A DNA stretch of 61,380 nt from Agathobacter sp. (lineage in GTDB: Bacteria; Bacillota; Clostridia; Lachnospirales; Lachnospiraceae). The position numbers were made by a program, and so were the translations under genes. This document shows positions 20,363 to 28,101 of this stretch, one piece after another. The stretch covers positions 1 to 61,380 of the forward strand of contig JAFQRZ010000026.1 of the NCBI GenBank assembly GCA_017409825.1. Reading direction: 5' to 3'. Position 1 is the stretch's first letter; every line of letters starts with the position of its first letter. The notes beneath the pieces are model-generated. The model saw nothing but the letters and a program-made list of their open reading frames with translations. It searched no databases and was not told where the DNA came from.

Positions 20363-21265
20363 ATGGCGGTTAAAAAGGGATTGGGAAAAGGGTTAGATTC
20401 TCTTATTACAAATAAAGTAGAAAAACCTGTAGAACCAAAGGCAGAAGTAAAAGTAGATAATGCGAATGGTGCAGTTCTCATGAATATCAATAAGGTAGAA
20501 CCAAATAGAGAACAGCCTCGTAAGAAATTTGATGAAGATGCTCTGTTAGAATTATCGGAATCTATCAAACAGTTTGGCGTGCTTCAGCCACTTTTGGTTA
20601 CAGAGAGAGATGATTATTTTGAAATCATCGCAGGTGAAAGAAGATGGCGTGCTGCAAAGATGGCTGGCATCAAAGAAGTTCCTGTTATTGTTAAGAAGTT
20701 GACGGAACAGGAAATTATGGAAATCTCCCTCATTGAAAATATTCAGCGTGAGGATTTAAATCCGATTGAAGAAGCACAGGCATACAAACGTCTTTTAACA
20801 GAATTTAATTTGAAGCAGGATGAAGTAGCGGAACGAGTTTCTAAGAGTAGAACTGCTGTTACCAATGCTATGCGTCTTCTCAAATTAAACGAGAAAGTAC
20901 AACAGATGTTAATCGACGAGATGCTGACTACTGGACATGCAAGAGCTTTACTTGCAATAGAGGATCAGGAAAAACAATACGAAGTTGCTCAGAGAATTTT
21001 CGATGAAAAGCTTAGTGTACGTGATACTGAAAAGTTGGTAAAAAATATCCAGAATGAGAAACCGGATGCACCTGTTTCTGGAAATAAGATTGACCCTCAG
21101 CTTCTTGCTGTATACCGTGATTTAGAAGAACAGATGAAAGCTGTTCTTGGCACAAAGGTATATATCAATCCTAAGGATGAAAAGAAGGGTAAACTGGAAA
21201 TCGAGTATTACTCACAGGACGAATTGGATCGTATTATTGATTTACTTCGTACCGTTGAACGATAA
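20363..21265 (+). CDS. parB: Chromosome partitioning protein ParB (Spo0J)
   Basis: This 300-aa parS-binding CTPase has an N-terminal ParB/Srx domain with REQPRKKFDEDALLELSESI and the GERRWRAAK motif. A helix-turn-helix region follows (LKQDEVAERVSKSRTAVTNAMRLL) and the C-terminal dimerisation segment ends KLEIEYYSQDELDRIIDLL. It starts immediately after parA. The cognate parS sites lie 0.9 kb upstream. Confidence 0.95.
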   Translation: MAVKKGLGKGLDSLITNKVEKPVEPKAEVKVDNANGAVLMNINKVEPNREQPRKKFDEDALLELSESIKQFGVLQPLLVTERDDYFEIIAGERRWRAAKMAGIKEVPVIVKKLTEQEIMEISLIENIQREDLNPIEEAQAYKRLLTEFNLKQDEVAERVSKSRTAVTNAMRLLKLNEKVQQMLIDEMLTTGHARALLAIEDQEKQYEVAQRIFDEKLSVRDTEKLVKNIQNEKPDAPVSGNKIDPQLLAVYRDLEEQMKAVLGTKVYINPKDEKKGKLEIEYYSQDELDRIIDLLRTVER

Positions 21266-21289
21266 AAGGAAATAAAAGGAGAGTAGTTT

Positions 21290-21787
21290 ATGATTTCAGA
21301 AGTACTTGGAATCCATTCCGATTATGTGATTATCGGATTGGTAGCCGTTACTGTAATTTTACTTATTTTGTATATTGTAAATGTAGTGCAGATGGCTAAG
21401 CTGAAAAAAAGATATAAAATTTTTATGAGTGGCAAGAATGCAAGAAACTTGGAGAAGACTTTGATTGAAAGATTGGATCAGGTTGATTCTTTATTGGAAG
21501 CAAATGCTACAAATGAAAAAAATATCAAGAAAATATTTGCTAACATGAAGTTTACATTCCAGAAGGTTGGCTTGGTAAAATACGATGCTTTCAATGAAAT
21601 GGGAGGCAAATTGAGTTTCTCACTTGCATTATTGAATGAGACCGATGATGGTTTTGTTATGAATGCAGTACATAGCAGAGAAGGCTGCTACACTTATGTG
21701 AAGGAAATCATTGGTGGAAACTCTGTAATTGTATTATCTCCAGAAGAGAAAGAAGCATTGGATATGGCAAAGACTTCGAATAAATAA
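21290..21787 (+). CDS. DUF4446 family membrane protein
   Basis: This 165-aa protein has one N-terminal transmembrane helix (residues about 13-33), a coiled-coil middle, and a C-terminal globular part (FQKVGLVKYDAFNEMGGKLSFSLALL, then REGCYTYVKEI). This pattern is that of DUF4446 proteins that follow parB in many Clostridia. The function is unknown. It is 24 nt downstream of parB with a GGAGAG site and is probably in the same operon; a terminator follows. Confidence 0.8.
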   Translation: MISEVLGIHSDYVIIGLVAVTVILLILYIVNVVQMAKLKKRYKIFMSGKNARNLEKTLIERLDQVDSLLEANATNEKNIKKIFANMKFTFQKVGLVKYDAFNEMGGKLSFSLALLNETDDGFVMNAVHSREGCYTYVKEIIGGNSVIVLSPEEKEALDMAKTSNK

Positions 21788-21804
21788 TGATTCTTGAGAA
21801 ATGA

Positions 21805-21838
21805 TATGGTGTACTATAAATAGTACACCATATTTTTC
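21805..21838 (+). terminator. Terminator of the parAB operon
   Basis: Perfect 12-nt arms (21805-21816 and 21821-21832) with a TAAA loop are followed by TTTTTCTTTTATT, just after the DUF4446 gene. Confidence 0.85.
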
Positions 21839-21902
21839 TTTTATTATCAAAAAAAATATGATATGATAGAATATAATAAGGATAAGTTTGAGGAGATATG
21901 AA

Positions 21903-22775
21903 GTGCATAAATTCCTAAGGGCAGTTGGATTTTCAAATATTAGGAAAAAAGATTTGGACATCATTTTAGAAGAAATCATCGAGCATCCAGAAGTGATGAG
22001 AATTACGAAGGATTCAGAGGGGAATGAATTTGCGGAATTTTCAAAGACCTTTGGAAATGGTGTTGGAATTTTAGTCCGTGGTTCTTATGATGAGAACGAT
22101 GTTTTTCAAATGAATTATTATGTACCTTTTACATACTCTGATGTAGTTTCGACACAAGAGCAGATTGATATCGAAAAGCATGCAGAAAAAGAATCTTATG
22201 CAGGTGTATGCGATGAAGTAAGATTGGGTGTGACATTAATTTTTTATCTACAGAATGTTGCAGATTTCTTATCGGAGCATCGCGCGAATATACATGTAAA
22301 GAATTTATATGGTGCAACCTTATCTGCACTTTCTGTTGACGGAAAGATTCTTCTCCCAATTGAGCAGAAGGTTTTGGAAAAGCAGATAGCAAACAATAAG
22401 CAGGAAAAGAGACAGAAACTGATTGCAGAAGCGAGAGAAGGAAATGAAGAAGCGATTGAGAATCTTTCTATCGAAGATTTAGATATGTATTCTCAAATTT
22501 CAAAGAGAATACGTAAAGAGGATGTATTTTCTATCGTGAGTACTTCTTTTATGCCGTATGGAATAGAAAGTGATCAGTACAGCATCTTAGGTGAAATCAA
22601 AGATATCGAAGAAGTGATAAATCTGATTACAAATGAGAGATTGTATTCTATGGAAATTGAGTGCAACGATTTGCATTTTAAAGTAACAATAAATGAAAAT
22701 GATTTATTGGGAGAACCAGCCGTTGGAAGAAGATTCAAAGGAAATATTTGGATGCAGGGAACGGTGTGTTTGTAG
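21903..22775 (+). CDS. DUF3881 family protein
   Basis: The product (290 aa) matches what I recall of DUF3881, a Lachnospiraceae-centred family starting MHKFLRAVGFS. It is acidic and soluble, with an N-terminal domain of mixed alpha/beta character and a Glu-rich middle (EAREGNEEAIENLSIEDLDMYSQISKR). No catalytic motif is evident and the function is unknown. GTG at 21903 was chosen because GAGGAG lies 7 nt upstream; the earlier in-frame TTG at 21888 overlaps that site. tRNA-Arg begins only 6 nt after the stop codon. Confidence 0.7.
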   Translation: MHKFLRAVGFSNIRKKDLDIILEEIIEHPEVMRITKDSEGNEFAEFSKTFGNGVGILVRGSYDENDVFQMNYYVPFTYSDVVSTQEQIDIEKHAEKESYAGVCDEVRLGVTLIFYLQNVADFLSEHRANIHVKNLYGATLSALSVDGKILLPIEQKVLEKQIANNKQEKRQKLIAEAREGNEEAIENLSIEDLDMYSQISKRIRKEDVFSIVSTSFMPYGIESDQYSILGEIKDIEEVINLITNERLYSMEIECNDLHFKVTINENDLLGEPAVGRRFKGNIWMQGTVCL

Positions 22776-22781
22776 TCTTTT

Positions 22782-22855
22782 GCATCTATAGCTCAGTAGG
22801 ATAGAGCGACCGCCTCCTAAGCGGTAGGCCGCTGGTTCGAATCCAGTTAGGTGCA
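22782..22855 (+). tRNA. tRNA-Arg (anticodon CCT)
   Basis: The acceptor arms GCATCTA and TAGGTGC pair with one wobble. The anticodon stem CCGC/GCGG encloses loop CTCCTAA (anticodon CCT, codon AGG), and the T-loop GGTTCGAATCC is standard. CCA is not encoded. There is no obvious promoter between it and the preceding gene, suggesting co-transcription. Confidence 0.93.
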
Positions 22856-22896
22856 TTATATATAAGGTATATCATAAAATCCAGGGGGAATTCGTT

Positions 22897-24120
22897 ATGA
22901 ATAGCACAAAGGAAAAAAAGGCGAAGCTTCAAATCACAATTGCAGTATTGGTGTTGACCGTAATTTTATTTGCAGAAATGTATCTGATGATAAATTTCCA
23001 CAATAGTTATGTGCCAATTATTCTTCTTGCAGTTGTGGCGTTGGTTGCAGTTTACATCGTAGTAAATGCGGTGATGACAATTAACACAGAAAAAGAAGCA
23101 CAGCGAAATGAGCATTTTGAAAATCTGTATCGTTCTGAAAAAGCCTCTTATATTATGTTGAAGAAAAGCTTTGATGAAATTGACGAGAGATTGAATGAGA
23201 TTCAGGAAATCTCAAAAGTGCCTGCGGAAGAAATTATCAATGCACAAAAAGGCATTGCAAAGGTACTTATCAATCGTAGCAAAGAAAATGCAGATGCGAT
23301 TATCAATTCGAATGACCAGGTTTTGGAACGATTGGATGAAGTAGAAGAAACACAGAATACCAAATTTACAAGTCTTTCGAAAGAGCAGCGTTTGAAACTG
23401 ACGGATATCGGAACTCAGACAGAAATGAAATTGCAGGATCTATTGATGCAGTTGAAGGATACAGAGCTTCGTTTGAATCAGGCAATTATGAGTGGAACGA
23501 AAGTAGTAATGCAGACACCTCCTGTTTATGATACAATGCCAGCGATGGAAGCTCCAGTAGAAAGCTTTGAAGTACCTGATGTGGAAACTCCATTGGAAGA
23601 GGAACTTTCGCTTGAAGATTTGATGGCTACGACAGATGATTTATTATCTGTAGCTGATGAGTTGTTGATGGATGAAGTAATAGAAGAACCATCTGCATTA
23701 TTTGAAGATATAAATGCGTTTGAAGATATAAATGTGTTCGAAGAAGAAAAACCACCAATGCCAGACTTATCTGACCCAAATAAACAGATGAGCCCAGATG
23801 ATATTGCAGCATTGTTTGCGAATATGGCACCAAGTGAACCGGAACCAGTTGTAGAGCCAGAACCAGTTATGGAGCCAGTGGTAGAAGAAGAAAAACCACC
23901 AATGCCAGATTTGTCTGACCCAAATAAACAGATGAGTCCAGATGACATTGCAGCATTGTTTGCGAATATGGCAGGTGGAGATGCACCTGTAGAAGAGACA
24001 GCACAAGTGGAAGAGGAAATCGCGGCGGTAGAAGAAGAAAAACCACCAATGCCAGATTTGTCTGACCCAAATAAAGTAATGAGTCCAGACGAGATTGCGG
24101 CTCTGATAGCGAATTTGTAA
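22897..24120 (+). CDS. Membrane coiled-coil protein with three C-terminal SPDEIAAL repeats
   Basis: This 407-aa protein has two closely spaced transmembrane helices (residues about 11-30 and 34-54), a long predicted coiled coil (about 60-200), and an acidic, proline-rich tail. The tail carries three near-identical 25-residue blocks at 286-311, 334-359 and 383-407, each PPMPDLSDPNK then MSPD(D/E)IAAL, spaced by 48-49 residues. The codons of the copies are also almost identical, so the duplication is recent or actively homogenised. The MSPDEIAAL core resembles the N-terminal peptide of FliM/FliN-type proteins (SQDEIDALL), which docks CheY; whether that is meaningful is unknown. It follows tRNA-Arg, and its own terminator follows it. 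The function is not known. Confidence 0.75.
   Translation: MNSTKEKKAKLQITIAVLVLTVILFAEMYLMINFHNSYVPIILLAVVALVAVYIVVNAVMTINTEKEAQRNEHFENLYRSEKASYIMLKKSFDEIDERLNEIQEISKVPAEEIINAQKGIAKVLINRSKENADAIINSNDQVLERLDEVEETQNTKFTSLSKEQRLKLTDIGTQTEMKLQDLLMQLKDTELRLNQAIMSGTKVVMQTPPVYDTMPAMEAPVESFEVPDVETPLEEELSLEDLMATTDDLLSVADELLMDEVIEEPSALFEDINAFEDINVFEEEKPPMPDLSDPNKQMSPDDIAALFANMAPSEPEPVVEPEPVMEPVVEEEKPPMPDLSDPNKQMSPDDIAALFANMAGGDAPVEETAQVEEEIAAVEEEKPPMPDLSDPNKVMSPDEIAALIANL
23740..24117 (+). repeat. Three DNA-level direct repeats inside the coding region
   Basis: Copies of about 85-90 bp begin near 23740, 23884 and 24031. Each encodes EEEKPPMPDLSDPNK followed by MSPD(D/E)IAAL. Most differences between copies are third-position changes; the third copy is shorter and ends at the stop codon. 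Confidence 0.9.
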
Positions 24121-24130
24121 AAAATAGAAA

Positions 24131-24170
24131 GTCATATTTAGCGAATCTGCTAAATATGGCTTTTTTATTT
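24131..24170 (+). terminator. Terminator after the repeat protein gene
   Basis: Arms 24131-24142 and 24149-24160 pair with one wobble and are followed by a seven-T run and a further T-rich stretch. Confidence 0.85.
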
Positions 24171-24253
24171 TTTCTTAACTTGTGGCGTGAAAAGTGGCAT
24201 GATACAATTATTTTATGGGAAAATAAGTTATATAATGAAAGGAGATTTTTACA

Positions 24254-26467
24254 ATGAGAACAGTTACTCTTTTAAAAGAGGCTCGCTTTGCAAAACAGGG
24301 CGAAAACATGGCTGCTGTAGCACTACCACATACCTGGAATAATTATGATGGACAGGACGGCGGAAATGATTATTGGAGAGGTATTGGTACATACGAAATC
24401 GATTTACCAAATCCTACAGCAGGCAAGAAACAGTATATCGAAATTCAGGGTGCAAACCATGTTGCTACGGTTTACTGTAACGGACGCGAACTTGGAACTC
24501 ACAAAGGAGGCTTTTCTACCTTCCGTTTTGATTTAACACCAGCGATGAAACCAGAAGGAAATGTGCTTACGGTTGTAGTAACAAATGCAATTAGTGACAT
24601 TTATCCTCAGACAGCGGACTTTACATTCTACGGTGGTTTATATCGTGATGTAAACTTTATCGAAGTAAATGAAACACATTTTGATTTATTAAAAGACGGT
24701 ACAGCGGGTGTATTCGTAACACCACATTGTTCTGGAAATACACGTTTTGATTTGTTCCCAGTAGGAGCTGCTGATGCAATCGCGGTAGAAATCAAAGATG
24801 ACAAAGGTACTGTAGTAGGAAGAGGCGGAGTTCCAGCAGTTTTCCACGCAGACTTGCTCATTAGTGTAAAAGAACCACATTTGTGGCATGGTATGGAAGA
24901 TCCTTACCTTTATACAGCAGTTGCTAAATTATTAGTTGGCGATGAAGTTGTAGATGAAGTAGAAGTGAAATTCGGATATCGTTCTTTCCACGTAGATCCA
25001 AACACAGGATTCTGGTTAAATGGTAAGAATGTTCCACTTCATGGTGTATCTCGTCATCAGGATAGATTGGACAAAGGCTGGGCTATCTCAAAAGAAGACC
25101 ATGAAGAAGATATCGCTTTAATCAAGGAAGTTGGTGCAAACACAATTCGTCTTGCTCACTATCAGCATGACCAGTACTTCTATGATTTATGTGATAAGAC
25201 AGGTTTCGCTCTTTGGGCAGAAATTCCATTTATCTCAAAATTTATTCCAACAGAAGAGGCGTATGAAAATACAATTTCTCAGATGATTGAATTGGTTGCA
25301 CAGAACTACAACCATCCATCGATTTTCTTCTGGGGAATCTCAAATGAAATTTTAATTGGTGCTGATAATAAACCACTTCGTAAGAATTTACGTGATCTCA
25401 ATGATTTGGCAAAATCTATGGACCCAAGTCGTTTGACAACGATCGCTCAGGTATCTCAGACACCAATGGATTCTGAACACAACTATATTACAGATGTTGT
25501 AAGCTATAACCATTACTTCGGATGGTACGGCGGTGATGTAGCGCAGAATGGTCCTTGGTTTGACGCATATCATAAGCTTAATCCAGATATTCCTCTTGGT
25601 GTATCCGAATACGGGGTTGAAAATATCGTAAAATGGCATAGTGCAACACCTATGAATCATGACTATACCGAAGAATATGCAAATTATTATCATCATGAAA
25701 TGTTGAAAACATTTGCAACACGTCCATATCTTTGGTCTACCCATGTTTGGAATATGTTCAACTTTGCTGCAGATGCTCGTGACGAAGGTGGTGTAATCGG
25801 ACGTAATAATAAAGGTCTTGTTACTTATGATAGAAAGATCAAGAAGGATGCATTCTATATTTACAAAGCATACTGGACCACAGAACCTATGGTTTATGTA
25901 GCAGGTCGTCGTTTTGCGGATCGTGCACCAGAAGAAAGAAATATTACAGTTTATACAAACTGTGACGAAGTAACTCTCGTAGTAAATGGTGCAGAAGTTG
26001 CAACACAGGCAGCAGTTGATCATGCAGTAGTATTCGAAAATGTAGCACTTAATGATGGTGCGAACACGATTACAGCAAAAGCGGGTGCAGTAGAAGACAC
26101 GATTACCTTAAATGGCGTTGCCGAACACAATGAAGAATATACACTTCCAGATCTCGCAGCAGCTATGGCAGTAGGTAACTGGTTTGATGATGTGGCAGAT
26201 GATGATGACAGTGAAGAAATCGAAGTAATCGAAGGATACTATTCGATTGAAGATCCATTTGCTGAATTAGCTGCAAACGAAGAATGTGTAAAATGTATCA
26301 AAGGCTGGTTCGTAGCAATGGGTAATTTGACAATGGCATCTATGATTGGCGCAATGGCTGGCATGATGGGAGATGCGAAGATTACAATGCTTGCAAATAT
26401 GTTAGGTGAAGCATCACAGAAAGATTTTGCAAAACTGAATCGACAGTTGAATAAGATTAAGAAATAA
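24254..26467 (+). CDS. Glycoside hydrolase family 2 (beta-galactosidase/beta-glucuronidase type)
   Basis: This 737-aa protein shows the GH2 layout: an N-terminal jelly-roll sugar-binding domain (residues 1-150; LPHTWNNYDGQDGGNDYWRG, YWRGIGTYE), an Ig-like domain, then a TIM barrel. The catalytic acid/base is E365 in WGISNE and the nucleophile is E452 in GVSEYG. A small beta domain follows (about 540-620). The last 100 residues are unusual: an acidic linker and an Ala/Met-rich helical tail (AMAGMMGDAKITMLANML). There is no signal peptide, so it should act on imported oligosaccharides. Exact substrate cannot be told. It stands alone between two terminators. Confidence 0.9.
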   Translation: MRTVTLLKEARFAKQGENMAAVALPHTWNNYDGQDGGNDYWRGIGTYEIDLPNPTAGKKQYIEIQGANHVATVYCNGRELGTHKGGFSTFRFDLTPAMKPEGNVLTVVVTNAISDIYPQTADFTFYGGLYRDVNFIEVNETHFDLLKDGTAGVFVTPHCSGNTRFDLFPVGAADAIAVEIKDDKGTVVGRGGVPAVFHADLLISVKEPHLWHGMEDPYLYTAVAKLLVGDEVVDEVEVKFGYRSFHVDPNTGFWLNGKNVPLHGVSRHQDRLDKGWAISKEDHEEDIALIKEVGANTIRLAHYQHDQYFYDLCDKTGFALWAEIPFISKFIPTEEAYENTISQMIELVAQNYNHPSIFFWGISNEILIGADNKPLRKNLRDLNDLAKSMDPSRLTTIAQVSQTPMDSEHNYITDVVSYNHYFGWYGGDVAQNGPWFDAYHKLNPDIPLGVSEYGVENIVKWHSATPMNHDYTEEYANYYHHEMLKTFATRPYLWSTHVWNMFNFAADARDEGGVIGRNNKGLVTYDRKIKKDAFYIYKAYWTTEPMVYVAGRRFADRAPEERNITVYTNCDEVTLVVNGAEVATQAAVDHAVVFENVALNDGANTITAKAGAVEDTITLNGVAEHNEEYTLPDLAAAMAVGNWFDDVADDDDSEEIEVIEGYYSIEDPFAELAANEECVKCIKGWFVAMGNLTMASMIGAMAGMMGDAKITMLANMLGEASQKDFAKLNRQLNKIKK

Positions 26468-26472
26468 AAAGA

Positions 26473-26500
26473 GGGGCTGCTAAGCAGCCCCATTTTTATT
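26473..26500. terminator. Bidirectional terminator between GH2 and pepT
   Basis: GGGGCTGC (26473-26480) and GCAGCCCC (26484-26491) form an 8-bp stem with a TAA loop. Plus-strand T-tract ATTTTTATTT follows and an A-rich tract precedes it, so it can stop both convergent genes. Confidence 0.85.
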
Positions 26501-27716
26501 TATCAATCGGATTTGCAATAATTTGTTTCAAAATCGTAACGACACGCTCCATAGCATCGATGCTTACGTGTTCGTAAGGTCCATGGAACGCATATCCACC
26601 AGTACCGAGGTTTGGACAAGGCAGACCCATGAAAGAAAGGCGGGCACCGTCGGTTCCACCACGAACTGGAGAAGAAACAGGTTCCAAACCAGCAGCAAAA
26701 ATAGCATCTTTCGCTAAGTCTACAACATACATATTATCTTCAATGACAGATAACATATTTTCATAAGAATGTGTAATTTTAAGTTCTACTGTATTTGCAC
26801 CATATTTCTGGTTCATGGCAACTTCTAATGCACGAAGCTTGTTCAAACGTGATTCAAAGAAATTCTTGTCATGGTCACGTACGATATAAGAAAGCTTTGC
26901 AGAAACGACATCTCCAGATATATCAGTCAAATGAAAGAATCCCTGTCTATCTTCGGTGTGAGCTGGTGTTTCACGTTTTGGAAGCTTCATTGCGATTTCG
27001 CAAGCAATCAGTCCAGCATTTACCATGATATCTTTGGCTTCACCTGGATGAACACTAACCCCTTTTATATCAAATTCGGCACTTGCGGCATTGAAATTTT
27101 CATAAGCGATATCACCTTCATACGCACCATCCACGGTATATGCGTAATCTGCTTTGAAATAATCCAGGTCAAAGCTGTTCGGACCCATACCGACTTCTTC
27201 GTCAGGAGTGAAGCAAACCCAGATATCGCCATGAGGAATATCGCTGTTTTTGATTTCTGCTACTGCAGTCATAATTTCAGCGATACCAGCTTTATCATCT
27301 GCGCCGAGAAGGGTCGTTCCATCCGTAGTAATCAAGCGATGCCCTTTCAAGTTTTTGAGGTGTGGGAAATCGCTGACCTTAATCCAGCTATCTGTTCCCT
27401 CTAAATGAATATCTTTTCCATCGTATTTTTCGATAATCTGTGGTTTTACATTCTCGCCAGAAAAATCAGGTGCAGTATCCATGTGGGCAATTAAACCAAT
27501 CGCTTTTTTGCCTTCCATGCCAGATGTAGCAGGAAGGAGACCATAAACATAACAGGTGTCACTCAAGCACACTTTTTCTAAGCCTAAGTCTTTTAACTCC
27601 TGTTCCAAAACTTTTGCAAGAGAAAATTCTCTTTCGCTGGTTGGATTTTGTGTACCATTCTCATCGGAAGTCGTCCAATAAGAAACATAATTTAAAAATC
27701 GTTCTTCAACTCTCAT
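26496..27716 (-). CDS. pepT: Peptidase T (tripeptide aminopeptidase)
   Basis: This 406-aa M20 metallopeptidase removes N-terminal residues from tripeptides. The zinc-site motifs are present in order: IAHMDTAPD near residue 95, LLGADDKAGIAE, TPDEEVGMG with the catalytic Glu, TVDG, and the late PVRGGTDGARLSFMGLPCPNLGTGG. The length is typical. It is cytosolic and transcribed toward the origin as a single gene; TGAGAGT-like context and GGATAC precede the ATG. Confidence 0.95.
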   Translation of the reverse strand: MRVEERFLNYVSYWTTSDENGTQNPTSEREFSLAKVLEQELKDLGLEKVCLSDTCYVYGLLPATSGMEGKKAIGLIAHMDTAPDFSGENVKPQIIEKYDGKDIHLEGTDSWIKVSDFPHLKNLKGHRLITTDGTTLLGADDKAGIAEIMTAVAEIKNSDIPHGDIWVCFTPDEEVGMGPNSFDLDYFKADYAYTVDGAYEGDIAYENFNAASAEFDIKGVSVHPGEAKDIMVNAGLIACEIAMKLPKRETPAHTEDRQGFFHLTDISGDVVSAKLSYIVRDHDKNFFESRLNKLRALEVAMNQKYGANTVELKITHSYENMLSVIEDNMYVVDLAKDAIFAAGLEPVSSPVRGGTDGARLSFMGLPCPNLGTGGYAFHGPYEHVSIDAMERVVTILKQIIANPIDK

Positions 27717-27762
27717 AATGTATCCTTTCTAAAAAAATATTTTAAAAAATTTAAAAAAGTTC

Positions 27763-27791
27763 TTGCAATTCAAGTTCCTATACTATATAAT
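27763..27791 (+). promoter_or_regulatory. tRNA-Lys promoter
   Basis: TTGCAA (27763-27768) and TATAAT (27786-27791) have a 17-bp spacer, 33 bp before tRNA-Lys. Confidence 0.7.
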
Positions 27792-27824
27792 AACTTTTGC
27801 GTCACAAAGGCGCTTTACATATAT

Positions 27825-27897
27825 GCACCCTTAGCTCAGTTGGTAGAGCACCTGACTCTTAATCAGGGTGTCCAGGGTTCGAGCCCCTGAGGGTGCA
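27825..27897 (+). tRNA. tRNA-Lys (anticodon CTT)
   Basis: The acceptor arms GCACCCT and AGGGTGC pair perfectly. The D-loop AGCTCAGTTGGTAGAGC, the anticodon loop CTCTTAA (CTT) and the T-loop GGTTCGAGCC are standard. CCA is not encoded. Confidence 0.94.
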
Positions 27898-27904
27898 CTT
27901 GAAG

Positions 27905-27952
27905 GTATCGGTTTTGCGAGATGATTCGCGGAGTCGGTGCTTTTTTATTTCT
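27905..27952 (+). terminator. Imperfect hairpin with T-run after tRNA-Lys
   Basis: A stem with mismatches (TGCGA/TCGCG top and GGTATCGG/CGGTGC base) is followed by a run of six or more T. It is a plausible tRNA terminator. The rest of 27953-28061 shows nothing recognisable. Confidence 0.5.
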
Positions 27953-28061
27953 AAAAATATAGGTTGACTCCGTAACATCTGTTGTTGAAAGTATAAAACA
28001 TTTTTTAGCGAAACTCAAGATATTAAATGTTATATGTACGTGGCAGTGTTTGGGGGAAATG

Positions 28062-28092
28062 AGAAAGCAGCGGGAATTTCCCGCTGCTTTCT
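28062..28092 (-). terminator. Palindrome at the end of the SLH-like protein gene
   Basis: Perfect 15-nt arms flank a single central base; the core is AGCAGCGGG/CCCGCTGCT. It lies just beyond the stop of the leftward gene. The T-tract is poor, so termination efficiency is uncertain. Confidence 0.6.
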
Positions 28093-28101
28093 AAATCATG
28101 T

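Noticed and set aside
23740-24117. A CRISPR-like spaced repeat pattern
   Set aside because: The three repeats are in frame within a coding region, of about 90 bp, and the spacers are coding; this is a protein repeat. No CRISPR array was seen elsewhere.
23526-24135. Several minus-strand repeat-containing frames opposite the SPDEIAAL repeats
   Set aside because: Their repeats are only the reverse reading of the plus-strand coding repeats.
25388-26023. A 211-aa minus-strand frame inside the GH2 gene
   Set aside because: It is the reverse shadow of a clear GH2 coding region with catalytic residues in the plus frame; its Cys/Ile/Thr-rich composition is not protein-like.
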